A stretch of DNA of 64,000 bases, from contig CP038120.1 of the NCBI GenBank assembly GCA_004519485.1, positions 408,720 through 472,719 of the forward strand. Direction: 5' to 3'. Shown here piece by piece: positions 23,175-36,500 of the stretch. Under the pieces are notes generated by a model. That model did not search any database and was not told the DNA's origin. It was given only the letters and a program-made list of their open reading frames with translations. Made by a program: the position numbers and the translations under genes. Source of the stretch: Nannochloropsis oceanica. Its lineage: Eukaryota > Sar > Eustigmatophyceae > Eustigmatales > Monodopsidaceae. Position 1 is the first letter of the stretch; every line of letters begins with the position of its first letter.

Positions 23175-23910
23175 ATGCATCAGGGCCCGGTGGGAGGCAA
23201 AGGTCCGTCCACCGCAGGGCGTCTCAAGGCCGCATTGAAGTGGGCCACAGGGTCAGGGCGGAGAGCGGCCGCCTCGCCTGACGTCAGGAATAGCAGGACA
23301 AGCACTTCTAGTAGCAGTGGCAGCAGCAGCGTCGGCGGCAGCAGTGGTGCGGATACACCTAGGTACGTGCGCGGCGGGGGAGTTGAGGGGGGGGGGGCTT
23401 GTGTATTTGTGGTGGTATGCCAGGGTCTGACCCCGCCGGCCCTTAAAGTCCGCTATGGCCAATGCATGCCATCTGCTCCTCTCTCTGTCGAATTACCTCC
23501 TCCCTGTCCTGTCTTGCCCATTCCTCTCCTCGTGCCTGCATATGTGCGTTATTTGCGCTTACCTCGCTCTCTCCCTCCCTCTCCCATGCCCCTCTCCCAC
23601 TCCTCCCTCCCTCATCCTCAACCATCTCCTTCACGCTAATACCTCCCTCATAGTTTCACATACACGCACTCACATCATCGATGCTGTTCGCTTTTCCATG
23701 CTTCTGTCCTCCCTCCCGCTTTCTGACTCACCAACACACACGCCATAAACAACAGCAGTCTTTCAGAAAAGGATAGCGTTACCTCGGTCTTCCCTCAGCC
23801 TGGAAGAAAAGATGGAGATGCAGCCGCAGGAGAAGGGGGACAAGAAGGAGAACGAGAAGCCACAACAGCACCAGTGAGAGCAGAAAGCGGTCAGGAGTCA
23901 GCTTCCTTCG

Positions 23911-23961
<51 letters not shown>

Positions 23962-26900
23962 GTAGCAGTAGCAGCAGCAGCAGCAGCAGCAACAGCTGTA
24001 TCAGCAGTAGCAGCAGCGACAGCAGCAGCAGCAATAGTAGTAGCAGCAGTAGCAGCAGCAGCAGCGCGACTACTACCACGCCTCCACCCCTCTCTCAGGA
24101 GGAGGAGGTGGAGGTGAGACTGATGGAGGGCGAGGAGGAAGAAGGGCTGCTTTGCATCCTAGTCGTGGCCTATGCGGAGGGGAAATTCGACCGCATCCCA
24201 GTGAGGCTAGGAGATGAGCCTGCTATACTCGCAGCGGCGTTTCGGAAAAAGCATGCCTTGGGATTGGAGGCGGAGGGGATGTTAACGGATGTGATCTCTC
24301 AGACGATGAAAGGACACCTGGAGGAGGTGGAGAGGGGGATGGGGTTGCTTGAAGCGGGAGAGGGCAGGCGGGAGCGTGGGGAGGAGGGAGGGGTAATGGG
24401 AAAGAAGGAGGGGGAGGAAGAGATTGCGGAGGGCAAGGAGGAGGTGGTGGAAGACGAGGAGGAGACAGAGGGGGAGGAGCCACGATCACTCGGGGGTGAG
24501 AGCGGCAGTGAAGGGGAAGAGGAGCAAGAAGAGGAAGAAGAGGAAGTAAAGGAGGAGAGCGAAGAGGAGGATGAGGAGGAGCAAAGGGGGCAGGGTAATG
24601 ACATCTTCCCTGAGCCCGATGGACTGCCAACCACTTCGACCTCCCCCTCCACCCCTAACATACCCCCCGCGACCTTCCACTCTTCCTCCCCTCCTCCCAC
24701 CGACACCGGCGAAGCCCTCTTTAATCGGCTCAAGGGCGCCTGGATTAGAAATGGCCTCTCCTCCTCTTTCTCCTCCCCTTCCTCTCCTTCCTCCCCTTCC
24801 TCCTCTCTGCGACGTCAAAGGCCGACAATGACGATGGGCGGTGGGAACAGGATCAATAAGGGACTCCAATCCCCGGCACCCCTCCCTATTTTCTCCTCTT
24901 CCTTCTCCTCCCCGTCCTTGATTACCTCCTTCCCTTCCTTCGCGAGATCCACCGGCAACATCAATAGCCCTCGACATGATGGCCAGCACCACCGGCGGCC
25001 GCAGCCGAAGTCTACACGATTACCAGCAGCAGCAGAGGACGCCTGGCGCTCCCTGACATGCATGAGGACAGTCGATGCGGTTACAGCCTCTACCTCTCCC
25101 GTTCGCCACTCCCTTCCCTCTCTTCATCCCCCCCTCGGTGGCAGCGATTACCAGCAATCCCAGCAGAGAAAGGAAGGGAGGAAGGGCAAGGCGGGAGGGA
25201 GGAAAGGAGAGAGGGCTTTTGAGCGACTGTACCTCGAGGCCCAACTCCTACAGCAGCGGAAGGATGAAGCATTGCAACGGGAGATTTACAGGGAGGCGAA
25301 GGAGAGGAGGGATAGAACAACAGCGATTGCGAAGAGGAGCAGGGAGGTGATGGGCAAGGAAGGGAAGCAAGTCCTTCAAGATGCGGGCCATGAAGATATC
25401 GGCTGGCGGCTCTTCAACAAGGGACAGCTGATGCTTCGGAAGAGAGACGAGGCCTGTGAAAAAGCCGCTGCGAGGAGAAGGCGCGAGGCTGAGGGGCCGA
25501 AGGAGGAAGGGGAGGAGGACTGGCTCTGCCCCCGGTGCTTTCACAGCAACGAGGCCGTGGTCTTGCACTGCCAGCGGGTGGTGGGGAGGAAGACAGCCCT
25601 GTCCTTCCTCCTCCCCAAGCGCTGGACGAACCATCCTGGTGATGTCACCATTGTCAACGGGCGCCGCATCGCCGAGGACGCGGATATCTTCCGCTGTGAC
25701 CAGCCACGGCCCCAGGCTTTTCATCCCACCATCGTTTCGCTCGAGCAACATCCGACAGTGCACTCCAAGTCTCCGCCACCCAAGACCAGGACCAGAGCCG
25801 CCAATATCTTCCAACGGCTGTTTGCGACGCGGAAAATCAAGGATGAAAAATATCGAGCCGCGGCCATTGAGCGGGAGAAGGAAGAGCTCTTGGGCTGCAC
25901 CTTTCACCCGGAGATCAGCACTCGTTCGTGTGAGTTGGCGGAGGCGAGGGAGCGAGGGAGAGAGGAACGATTAGTCCTGACGGATGAAGAACTGGAGGGC
26001 TTGACGTCACCGGAGGCTATCCTGAAGAAGAAGCGGGAGATTCTGGCGACGGAGAAAATGATGGGGAGGGAAGGAGAGAGGGAAGGAGGAAGCAAGAGGT
26101 GCGCGCATGTGAATCCTGCGGTGATGCATGAATGTACGTTTCAGCCGAATGTGGGCCTGAATAAATCTTCCAATAAATCCGTCTCTTCAGAATCTATGGC
26201 CGCTACTGGTGCTGGTGATACTATTGTTGCTGCTGGGGAAGAGGAGGGTGGAAGGCCACGGGAGGTTAGTGATGAGGAACAGGAGGACTGGGAGAAGGGG
26301 AGGAAGGCAAGGAACAGCAACAGCAACAGCAACAAGAGCAGCAGCAGCAGTACGACAAACACCTCTATCAGCAACAGCAACAGCAGCAGCAATGTGTTTG
26401 TCCGGCTGGCTGAAGCCGACTTGGAGAAACGACGCCGATCTCTGCGTACCTTGACGCAGACTCTGACGGAGGGAGAAGGGACGTACAAACCGATGACCAC
26501 CGGCCGCAGAACCCTCAGTCGCGATCTGGCCGTATGCGCAGATGGCGTGAGTGAATACCTGTATGGCCTGGCCCTAGCACGCCTGGCAAAGAGGAAAAGG
26601 AAGGAGGAGGAGGCAAAGAGGAGGCCGCAACGGCGCTTCATGGCAGCAGGAAGTGAAAGGCTGGTGGAGGCGATGAAAGAGAAGACCTTTCGATTCATTT
26701 TTGAATCGTTGTTCCCCGAGGAGCGAGGGATAGAAAGAGAAGGAGAAGGATGTAAAGAGGTGTTGCTGCTTAAGGAGGCGACGCTCGAAAGGATCAGCCA
26801 TCCCCACCTCGCCGAGGCCCTTGGCCTCGTCCTCTCCCATGCCTCTTCCTCCTCTTCCTCCTCCTACTTCCCCTTTCCTTCCTCTCCCTCCCCCAGTACG

Positions 26901-27464
26901 CTGGACTTTGCCACCTTCTCCCTTCTGCTCGACAGGCATTTGCGTGCCTCCATGCCCCTTATCGGGCACATGCTGACTCACATCTGCCAGCCGGAGGAGG
27001 AGGCGAAAGACGATCTGGCTTTCCACCCTGCCATCAACGAAAAGAGTGAGCGACTGGCGGGTGAGCGATGGTCATCGCGGACGAGAGACGAAGTATACCA
27101 CTTGCTACATGCGGAGGCGGCCCTGAGCGAGGGACGGAAGGAGGAGGCGAGGAGGGAGAAAGCACGCCGCCTTTTGGACGGCTACACGTTTCAACCAGTG
27201 CTCATGACGAAGGCCGCGCCGGGCGAGAGGAAGGGAAGGAAGGAGGGAAGGAGGGAGGGAGGGAAGGGATCATTTGTGACGGAATCCTGCGAGGAGGTGC
27301 AGGAATCTACGATCGTGGGAAAAGGCGCGAAGCCCGATCCCAAGGCCAGGAGCAAGCAGGGCGTGCGAGTTCGTGGAAGGGCTGGGAGGAGGACGGGAGG
27401 GAGGACGAAGATTGTCGCTCCTCAGCGGAAGAAGAGGGCTTGCAATCGGACCATCGCCGGATAG
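23175..27464 (+). CDS. Large low-complexity protein with degenerate RanBP2-type finger and FxP repeats
   Basis: Two exons (23175-23362 and 23759-27464) join in phase to 1,297 residues. The first 120 or so residues include a long Ser run coded by AGC/AGT repeats; a Glu-rich acidic region follows. Near residue 652 lies DWLCPRCFHSNEAVVLHCQRV: Trp-x-Cys-x2-Cys-x3-Asn-x6-Cys as in RanBP2-type zinc fingers, but the fourth Cys is Val. Downstream, short motifs recur: AFHPTI (about 716), CTFHPEI (777), CTFQPNVG (853), FHPAINEKS (1150), YTFQPVL (1204), each within Lys/Arg/Glu-rich helical stretches. Such T/A-F-x-P-x-I/L repeats are common in long coiled-coil proteins of protists, some ciliary. I do not recognise the protein and assign no function. 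The exon is intact, so expression is likely. Confidence 0.75.
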
Positions 27465-28685
27465 GAGGATGACCCCAGTGCGCCTATTGGAGGCGAAAGC
27501 TTATTCGAGGGACGAGTCGAGGGAGGGAGGTAAGGGGGGGAGGGAGGGACGGGGAGAGGTGTCCGTAAACCATTTCAAACAGTGACGTCGTTTCGTCCAA
27601 GAGCCTGCCAGGCGTAGAGCCGCCTATTTTAATTTTAAGAAAACACATGTTACACTTCATGTAATTCATTATTACTGATTTTCAGGATTGATTAATTATT
27701 AATTAATTGAAAAATTGATTGGTTGATTATGCATGCATTTATTCAAAAACGAAACATAATGAAGGAAGTCCCGAAACATTCATCAGGGACAGAAGGGTGG
27801 AAGGAAGGAAGGCCGGTGGGAGCGGGTCAAGCAAAGCAATTCACGCACTCTCAGTGACAGAGAACCCCCTTAAAGGGAAAGGCAAGAAAAAGGACGAGGA
27901 GGGGGATGCCAAAATTCCGACGACTACCGAAGAAGAAGTTGTGGAAAATGTGCGAGAATTGGAAAAGGGGGCGAGAAAGAGGAAGAGATGGAGTGCACAA
28001 GATAAGGGAGAAAGGAAACGAGTGAGACGATAAACGAGATATTCGTACGAAGAAGTAGCAAGAGGAGAGATACGAAGAAAAATAAATTGAAGAAGAAGAG
28101 GAAGGAGAAAAAGAAGGAAGAGACTAGTAAAATAAACGAATACCATGGACTTTAGCCTCTACTTTCTGGGATGGGATGTTTCTCGTCCTTGCATCTTTTT
28201 CGTCCATACTGAATCTTCTTTTTCGTCCATACTGAATCTTACCTTCCCCTCCCTCCTATCCTCCCTCCAGTCATCCTTCTGCTTTTTCAAAAACGTCATT
28301 CATGTGGCTTGTACATTCTCTTTCCTCTACTTTTCACCCTCTCCTCCCTCTCTCGCTCACTTGACGTTGACTATGTGGGGGAACAAGAGGCACGACAAAC
28401 ATCATCTCACACTCTCTACCCACATACCAGCTTTGCCCGCATGCCTCTTGGAGCAGCGGCGCTGTTTCACTTCACGAATCATATCCCTCTTTTCCTTTAT
28501 TTCAACTCTATCATTTGCCTACTCCCTCCACATTTTTATCAAACCGTAACCATATATGCACACGCTCCTTTGGCCAAGGGAACGGAAGGGAGGGAGTAGA
28601 AAGGGAGGTGAGCTCGGTCAAATCCTAATCTCCCCGTCGTTGCTCTGACCTGCCCTCCTTGCCTCCCTCGCCGTTATTGTCTCCG
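27465..28685. other. Convergent intergenic spacer
   Basis: 1.2 kb between the FxP-repeat gene and the multicopper oxidase. The left part (27.6-27.75 kb) is AT-rich and is a likely 3' UTR. A Lys/Glu-rich frame at 27719-28033 and Ser/Phe-rich frames after 28145 look non-coding. A 23-24 bp direct repeat sits at 28195-28242. Confidence 0.5.
28195..28242. repeat. Tandem duplication of a 23-24 bp unit
   Basis: The unit TTTTCGTCCATACTGAATCT occurs twice back to back. It lies in intergenic DNA with no gene attached. Confidence 0.85.
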
Positions 28686-31600
28686 TTATGCTGCTGCTGC
28701 TGCTGCCGCACCGCCTGTTACTTTCTCCTCCCTCCGTACCTCCCTCCCTCCCTCGCCATTGTCGTCGCCCTTGCCGGCGTGGTCGTGCCATTGGTAATCT
28801 CGAATGTAAGGGTCATCCCTGTCATATAGATAGAGGTCAACATTCATCGCCAGCGATCGAGGACACATTTCACGCCACTCTCCCTTCCATTTCCTCCCTC
28901 CCTCCCTCCCTCCCGGGCCCTGCATACCCGTGTCGGAGTGGGAGAAGATGTGGCAATGCGCGAGGGACTTGCCCGTGTAGTCATCTGCCCGCCAGCGGAT
29001 GGTCACGAATCCACCCCTGGGAGGGAGGGGGGGAGGGAGGGAGGGAGGGAGGGAGGGAAAGAAGGGAAGGAGGAATCAGTTTCCATTCGACGATCGGCAG
29101 CCACGACGACGTCGTTGACAAAACCCCTCCCTCCCTCCCTCCCTCCCTCCTTACCCTTGTGGGAGCAGGGGCAGTGAAATTGAGTCTCGCCAGTCGCCCA
29201 CCTGATAGTCCACGCCCTCTCCGTGGGACATGGCTACGATCTGAGGGAGGGAGAGAGGAAGGGAGGGAGGAAGGGAGGGAGGATGACCGTCTGACACACT
29301 CATTCCACCACCAAACGATGCTCTGCTTGCTCCCCTCCCTCCCTCCCTCCCTCCCGTCCTACCTCCCTTCCTCCGTGACCCTACTCTTTCCCTCCCCCCT
29401 CCCTCCCTCCCTCCCTCCTCCCCCCCCTACCTGGAAGTGATTGACGTGGATGTGAAACGGATGATTGACTTTACTCGGTGCCGTTGATCCTATATCGGTC
29501 TCCGACAGTCGCCATTCCTCCAGGGCGCCAAGAGGGATCCTGAGAGAAGGAGGGAGGGAGGGAGGGAGGGAGGGAGAGGGAGGGAATGAGGAAGAAACGA
29601 AGGAAGGAGTCAGGGGGAGGGAGGGAGGGAGGGAGGGGACGTACCGACGCTGGACTTCCGAGATGGGTAACGTTTGGCCGTTGACTCCGAAGTTGGAGTA
29701 GACGAGGCCATCGCCACGGCGACTCTACCAAGGGAGGGAGGGAGGGAGGGAGGGAGGGAGGGAGGGAGAATGAGGAGATGGAATACAAGAATGCTTCCTC
29801 TGTGTCGCTCGTATTGTCTGCTCACTCTCTTTCCCTCCCTCCCTCCCTCCCTCCCTCCCTCTATCTTTTCCTTCCTCCCTCTCTCCTTCCCTCCCTCCCT
29901 CCCCCCCTCCCTCCCTCCCTCCCTCCCTTCCTTGCTCACCTTCCCCGCCGTTGTGAAGACGTAGTCAAAGCGCTGCGCCACCTCATCCTCGAGCATTATG
30001 GTCTGCAAGTCCGCGAATTGAGGGTGGGTAGGAGGGAGGGGGGGAGGGAGGCCAAGCGAAGGAAGGGCATCTTTCTTCGCTGCTGCTGCTACTGCTGCTT
30101 CGTGGCCAGGTGGGTCTCCCTTCCCCTCCTCCTCCTCCTCCTCCTCCTCCTCCTCCTCCTCCTCCGCTTCCTCGGGTGTCTCCACGTGCAGAGTCATAAT
30201 TGTGCCTGTGTAGCAACAGCAGAGAGACAACGTGAGGATCAGATAACCCTTCCTCTTTCTCCCTCCCTCCCGCTCTCCCTCCCGCCCTCCCTACCTCTTC
30301 CCATCCTCCGCCCCTCCCTCCCTCCGTCCCTCCCTCCGTCCCTCCCTCCGTCCCTCCCTCCGTCTTCCCATCCTCCATCCCTCGCTTCTCCCCTCCCTTT
30401 CTCCCTCCCTGCCTGTCAGAACGTCCGTGCCCTCCCCTCCCTCCCTCCCTCCCTCGCTCTTTACCTTCGAACACATCGGTGCCCTCTCCCAAATATTGCG
30501 AGGACAAAAAGCCTTGCTTAGACGATGTGAGAGGGAAGCGACCGACCCAAGGACACCGGACCTGGGAGGGAGGGAGGGAGGGAGGGAGGAACGTGTCGAG
30601 ACGACGACAGAGGCGACGGGCGTGGGCGAGACGGAGGGAAAGATGCAAAATATATTACTACGAACAAGAATGATATTACCCGGGAGAAGAATGATATGAC
30701 CACCAAGGAGAATGATAAGACCTCCCAGTGATCCCTCCCTCCTTCACTCCCTCCCTTCCTCCCTACTAACCCGACCCGCTCATCCTTCATATTCCTCCCC
30801 TCTTTTTCTTTCCCTCCCTCCCTCCCTCCCTCCCTCCCTCCCTCCCTCCTCACCAACACGTCCTTCCTGCTCCCCACCACCAGCAGCACCGTGTGCTTCT
30901 CCCGCGGCGGCCCCGCGTACGATGCACCGTCCGCCGCCACCTCGTACATCTAAAAAGGGAAGGAGGGAGGGAGGGAGGGAGGGAGGGAGGGAGGGATGGG
31001 CTCGGGCATAAATACGAAGGACGGACACTATCGGCAGCGTGAGACCTTCCCCTGCGCAGGGTATCTACCCTCCCCTCCCTCCCTCCCCCCCCCCCTTTCA
31101 TACCTCGCACCCGGGCAGCTGGAGCAGCAGATAGTCGTTAATGCCCGCGTTAATGAGACGGAGACGCACGGCCTCCCCCGGGGCCAGCGTGAGCTTGGGT
31201 TCAAACTGACCGTTGACAAGGAAATAGTTGCCTAGGCAAGGAGGGAGGGAGGGAGGGAGGGAGGGGGGGAGGGAGGGAGGGAGGGAGGGAGGGAGTGGGA
31301 GGCGGAGAGCAGGTGAGCGAGGAGGAGGAAGGGAGGACGGGAGGGAGGGCGGGAGGGAGGGAGGGGTTACCCATACCAGGGGCGTCCTGGTATCGGTACG
31401 TGACCCGTGGACGCAAGAGGGAGTGGTAGACAGAATCTGCGGCATACAGGTAGTTCCTGAAGGTACCAGCCGCGACATTGACGTGCTGGAGCACGCAGAC
31501 GAGGTCGCGGGGGGAGGAGGGAGAGGGAAGGGTGGTGGAGTCGTCGATAAGGATGGCACCTGTAATAGGGAGGGAGACAGGGAGGGGGGCAGGGAGGGAG

Positions 31601-33402
31601 GATCAGAAATTTGAGGAACCAGAAAAATGAGGGATTCGCTCAGGCCGGAAAAATGCCATCCTTCTCTCCTTCCCTCCCTCCCTCCCCTCCAACTCACCGC
31701 CCATCCCGCCCGCCATCTGGATGGTGCTGCTCCCGTGGTAGTGGGGATGGTAATAAAAAGTGCCTGACTGGTGGTCGCCCCGGATGTGATACTCGCTCAG
31801 GGCCGTTTCGCCCGAGGCAAGAGTGCGGAACATGTTGTCGGCCTGGGGTGAGGGAGAGAGGGAGGGAGGGAGGGAGGGAGGGAGGTGAGGGAGGGAGGGG
31901 GAAGGATTAAGGAAGTGGGAAAGTCGGCCACCCAGGCGCATGACCAAGCCAGAGGGCTCGTCAAAAGAGGGAGGAAAAAAGGGTGGGAGGGAAGGAAAGA
32001 GAAAGCCACTCACAATGCCGCTTGGGTCGATGTGCAGGCCGTGGGTGTGGATGGTGGTGGTGTTTGGCCAGTGCAGCGTCTGAGGCACCACCTTGTCCTC
32101 CTCCAGGCTCTCGGCGCCAAGCCCGTTCACCTGTGTTGGTGGGAGGATTGATGAAAATGTTTTGACTCCCCCTCGACGAACAGAAGGAGGGAGGGCGGGA
32201 GGGAAGGCGGGAGGGAGGGAGGGCGGGAGGGAGGGCGTCGACGGACCTGGTGAATCCGCAACGTTTCCCCTGGTCGGAGGAGGAGCGTGGGGCCCGGTAC
32301 CGTACCCTGGGGTTGCATATATGCACATGTACGTGTATGTGTGTATGTGAGAAGCCCTAAATCATCCTTGAATCGCCTACGTTCCCTCCCTCCCTCCCTC
32401 CCTCCCTACCTCGTAGGTCCGGGTGCTGAACGTGACGGGGCCGTTGGTGATGCGCGTGGGTTGGATGCGAAAGGTCGTATCGAGCACGCCATTCACCGCG
32501 CGCCTGTGTAATTTGGTATGAATATAATGTATACATGGACATATGAATGGCTTGGTATGAGCTTTCGCCTCGTATTCTAATTTCTCAGTCTCCTCCCTCC
32601 CTCCCTCCCTCCCTCCCTCCCTCATTTTCCTTCCTCTCACCGGACTTCTGGTTGCCGTAGCTCCTGCGGACGATGCACGCCCTTTGCGTTGTGGTGCAAC
32701 AAGAGGTCATCGGTCCCTATTCCTGTACCTGCAGGAGAGGGAGACGCGGGGAAGTTGCCTCTTCCTCCCCCTCCACCGACGTGGCCCTTCAAACCAAAGA
32801 GCATCACGCACGCACAGACGGACACTATTAACGCCAACCCCATCCCTGCCTGCCGGACACGGCGAGCCAGGTACTCTCCTTCCTCGTCCGCCTCATAGTA
32901 GGTGGTGGAAACCACAGGCAAACTGGTTGCGGTGAGGTCGCGTTTCGCCTCTTCCTCCTCCTCCTCCTCCTCTGCTCCCCGAGAAGCCAGTCCCTGGTAC
33001 ACGTGATTCGGGCGAGAGCGGTACGCTTGCTCCTCCTCATGCCGTTGCAGGCGCTGTCGATCATCCAGTCCCTGTCCATTGCCGGTGCTAGTCGTCCCGT
33101 ACGTGTGTGGCATCGTGCGGGACGTGCGGTGGGCTGTCATATGCAGGAGGGTAGGGGGCAGAGGGAGGAAGATAGTTAGTGGCGGAGTGGAAGATGACCA
33201 CGCCATTTTTGCTGTGCATGCGCAATTCCCCCTCCTTCCCCTCCACCTTTTTCTTGTCATCCTCCCCCAGGGCAGCCTCCCTCCGCTGTACATGTTCGCA
33301 ACCGCATTAAGTGCCTGCCGTCGCTCGCCACGTAAGGCGGAGACTGCTCTTATCATCACATGTCGCCAGCGACGCCCCACCACATCGAACCTGATTCCCT
33401 GA
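28686..33402 (-). CDS. Membrane-anchored multicopper oxidase
   Basis: About a dozen exons. The first encodes a long charged cytoplasmic leader, a poly-Glu run and one hydrophobic helix (LALIVSVCACVMLFGL), giving a type II anchor. The rest is a three-cupredoxin oxidase: GTVPGPTLLLRPGETLRIHQ, TTTIHTHGLHIDPSGI and YYHPHYHGSSTIQMAGG (type 2/3 copper His), LINAGINDYLLLQL, HPFHIHVNHFQ, and LAHCHIFSHSDTGM with the type 1 Cys, His and Met. All four copper motifs are intact, so one-electron oxidation coupled to O2 reduction is expected; substrate (iron, phenolic or other) is open. A poly-Glu insert coded by TCC repeats (near 30.13-30.17 kb) interrupts the region after TIMTLHVETPEE. The start Met is uncertain; several Met codons lie in exon 1. 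Confidence 0.88.
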
Positions 33403-33554
33403 TTCTCCCCCATCCTTTTTCATGGTCCATCCCACACTACAGTACGACCGAAATGTATACATCACTCGCACACACACACAGGTGAAATATCATGATGATA
33501 CCACTCATTCTACATCGGCAACGTTCGTCTTCCAGACCCTGACCTCCCCGCGAA
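33403..33554. promoter_or_regulatory. Short divergent promoter, multicopper oxidase / importin
   Basis: At most about 150 bp separate the two divergent reading frames. It contains a CA dinucleotide run near 33470-33480. Either the promoters overlap or the oxidase start lies downstream of the first Met. Confidence 0.4.
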
Positions 33555-36500
33555 ATGGCAACCTCACCACCAGTGCCGCACACTCTCCTTGAGCTCCTCC
33601 AGCAGCTCGAAGGCCACTTACACGCGCTCTTGTCGCCCCAGCCAGCGGTAAATAAGGGAAATGGTGACAGCCATGATAAGTGGCTGCAACACTTCCAATT
33701 GGCTCCTGAGGCATGGGCCGTATGCGTGGAGGGCTTCCGTCTCACCCTCGCAAGCCATCAGCACCAGTCTCTGCAAGAGCAGCAGCAGCTGCACCACCAA
33801 CACCATCACCACCACCGTCTTTCGCTTTTTCTCGCACAGACCCTTGTCCTGAAAGCCCGCCGATCTTGGCGAGATGGTGGGTTGGCTGACCACCAAATAC
33901 AGGAGCTTGCAGCATTACCTTTCCAAATCCTCGCCCTTCAGCCTTCCCTACCTCAGCATTACGACCTCATCGTTACCCAACTATGCCTCGGGCTTTGTGC
34001 CGCTGCCTTGACATGTCCACGCATCACACCCGAAAGTCTTTTTGCTCACCTCATGGCATTGGCCTCTGAGGCAGGAAAAGGGGAAAAGGAAGAGGAGGGG
34101 AGCGATACTGTGTGTATGCTCCGTCTAAAAGTCCTTGAACTTTTGCCTGAAGAGGCCCAAAGACGACGCACCCTCTCCCTTCCCGCTGAACGGCGATCTG
34201 CCATCCTTCATAACCTGTGCCACGGAGGACTTGAGGGCCCTGCTGGGTACGCCCTTGCATATCTCCTTTCCTCCTCCACCTCCTCCACCTCTTCCTCCTC
34301 CTCCTCCTCTTCCTTCCAGCCCTCGTCCTCGTGGTCCCTTCCTCACTCCTCCCTCCGTGCGGTAGGGGCATGGTTGGAACTGAAAACTGTGTCGTGGAAC
34401 GATATTTTGAAGCCATTGGTGGTCCCGCACCTCACGGAAATAGTGCTGAGGGAATGTCAGGGACGGAGGGAGGGAGGGAAGGAGGGAGGGCTGGGAGCAT
34501 CGGCACTGGATCTTTTGACTATCATTGTGACGGCAGCACCACCTGAAGGACCACCGTCCCTCTTGAAGGAGGAGGAGCAGCAGCAGTGCCTGCGGCCGGG
34601 GCAGCAGAGCGTGGAGGTAGGCATGATGCTGCTGCCGTTGCTTCGGAGTGTTTGGGTGTCGGTGGAGGGGGAAGGGCTGCCTGCCCTTGAGTCTTCGGTT
34701 GGTCGGGCTTTCCTGGGACTGGTGGTAGCAGTGGGAAAGGCAGGGCTATTGGAGATGGAGGATGGAGAGGACGAGGACGACGGGGAGGGAGGGGAGCGGG
34801 AGACGCGAAAGTGGGGCGGTGGGGAAGGGAGGAGGCGGAGAGGAGGAGGAGGAGGAAGGGGGGGAGCGACCGCAGCAGCTTGGCCATTTCCACACGCTGC
34901 TGGTGGAGAAGAGGTTCTTCCTCTTCAGAGAGATCCCATGGCAATCCTGACCCCCCTCCTCCTCACCCTTGAACACGCGCCTCTGGAGCTGGTTTTGCTG
35001 ACCTTCGAGTTTTGGAATCACCTCGGCTGCAGCAGTTGTACGACGAGCAGCAGCAGCAGCAGCGGCAGCAGCAACAGTGTCGGCAGTAACGACACGCCCT
35101 CTCCACCTTTGGCTTCTACCACAAGAGAAGACCAAACACTTTCCGCCCCTGCCTCCCTCCTCCTCATCCAGCACCATGCCCTCCGTCAAGCCCTCCCTCG
35201 GCTCCTCCACCGCACTGCCTTCCCCCCCTCCTATCCCTCATTCTCCTTGACTGCCCGTGAAGCCCTCCTAGAATTTCGAGAGGAGGCGCGAGACGTCCTG
35301 CGTGCCTGGGTTCTGGTCCCCTCCTCCATCCCGCCCTCCCCCCCTTCCTCCTTCACCCTCACCCTGCTGGCCCACGAGACGGTGACGCACCTCGAGCAGC
35401 TGGCAGAGGAGAGCTACTACAATCACCAGCACCAGCAGCAGCAGCAGGGGGAAGCATCCGTCTTTCCCTCCTTCCCTCCACCATGGGCCACTGCCGAGTC
35501 CCTCCTCCACGCGCTCACTGCCACTCCGAACACCCACCCCCTCCCTCTTCTCCTCCCTCCCCCTCTCTTGCCCCGCCTCCTCCTCGCCCTAGATTCTCTC
35601 CCCTCCCATCCTGCCCTCCTCCGCGCTGCCGTCTTCCTTCTCTCCTCCTTCGCCGACTTCCTGGCCGCCCTCCCTCCCTCCCTCCCTCCCTCCCTCCCCT
35701 CCCTCGCTCTCGACCTCTGCCTCCGCTCCTTCTCCTTCTCTCAGGCTTCCACCGAGACCTTTCCTTTCCTCTCAAAACAAGACCATGCTGGGGCTGTTGC
35801 ACTCCTCAAGCTCACCTCCCTCCCTCCCTCCCTCCATCCCTTCCTCCCCTCTCCCGCCGATCGCCTCACCCTTGCGTATTTCTCCCTGAGACGCCAAGAG
35901 GAAGGAGGAAGGGAGGGAGGGAGGGAGGGCTGCCCCCTCACTCCTGCGAGCATAGCCTTAGTGTTGGAGGCTACGGCGAAAGTAGTGCTCGCGACAAGAG
36001 ACCCGGATAAGCTCGAAGCGCTCGTCGGGCCGATGTGGGCACGGATTGGAGAAGAATTGTGTGGAAGGGAGGGAGGGAAGGAGGGAGGGAGGGAGGGGGA
36101 TGTGGTGACGCTGGAGTTGGAGGCGATAGAGGTGGTAGTGCTGGCGGCTCGAACACTGATAGTGCAGGGCCAGAAGGCCAAGGCGCCTCCGCCGCCGCAG
36201 CAGCAGCAACAACAACAGCAGCAGCAGCAGCAACAACAGGTGGGGGTATCTCCTCCCTCCCTCCCTCTCCTTCCATCTATCGCCTCCGTAGTCGCAGAGA
36301 GCTTCGTCGCCCGCGGGGAAGGGTTGACAGCGTTGCTTGGGCTCCAGAGCATCAACTCTCCCTCCCTCCCTCCTTCCTCCCTCTCTTCCCTTTGCCGTAG
36401 AAATAAGGGAAATGGGTGGTCGACCGCCTCACTACAGCTTACCACTGCGCTCTTCCGTCTCTTGCAAGTCGAGCTTGAGGGAGGGAGGGAGGGAGGGAGG

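Noticed and set aside
23874-23890. GTG as start of the FxP-repeat gene
   Set aside because: The frame continues upstream through a phase-matched intron to an exon with an ATG at 23175.
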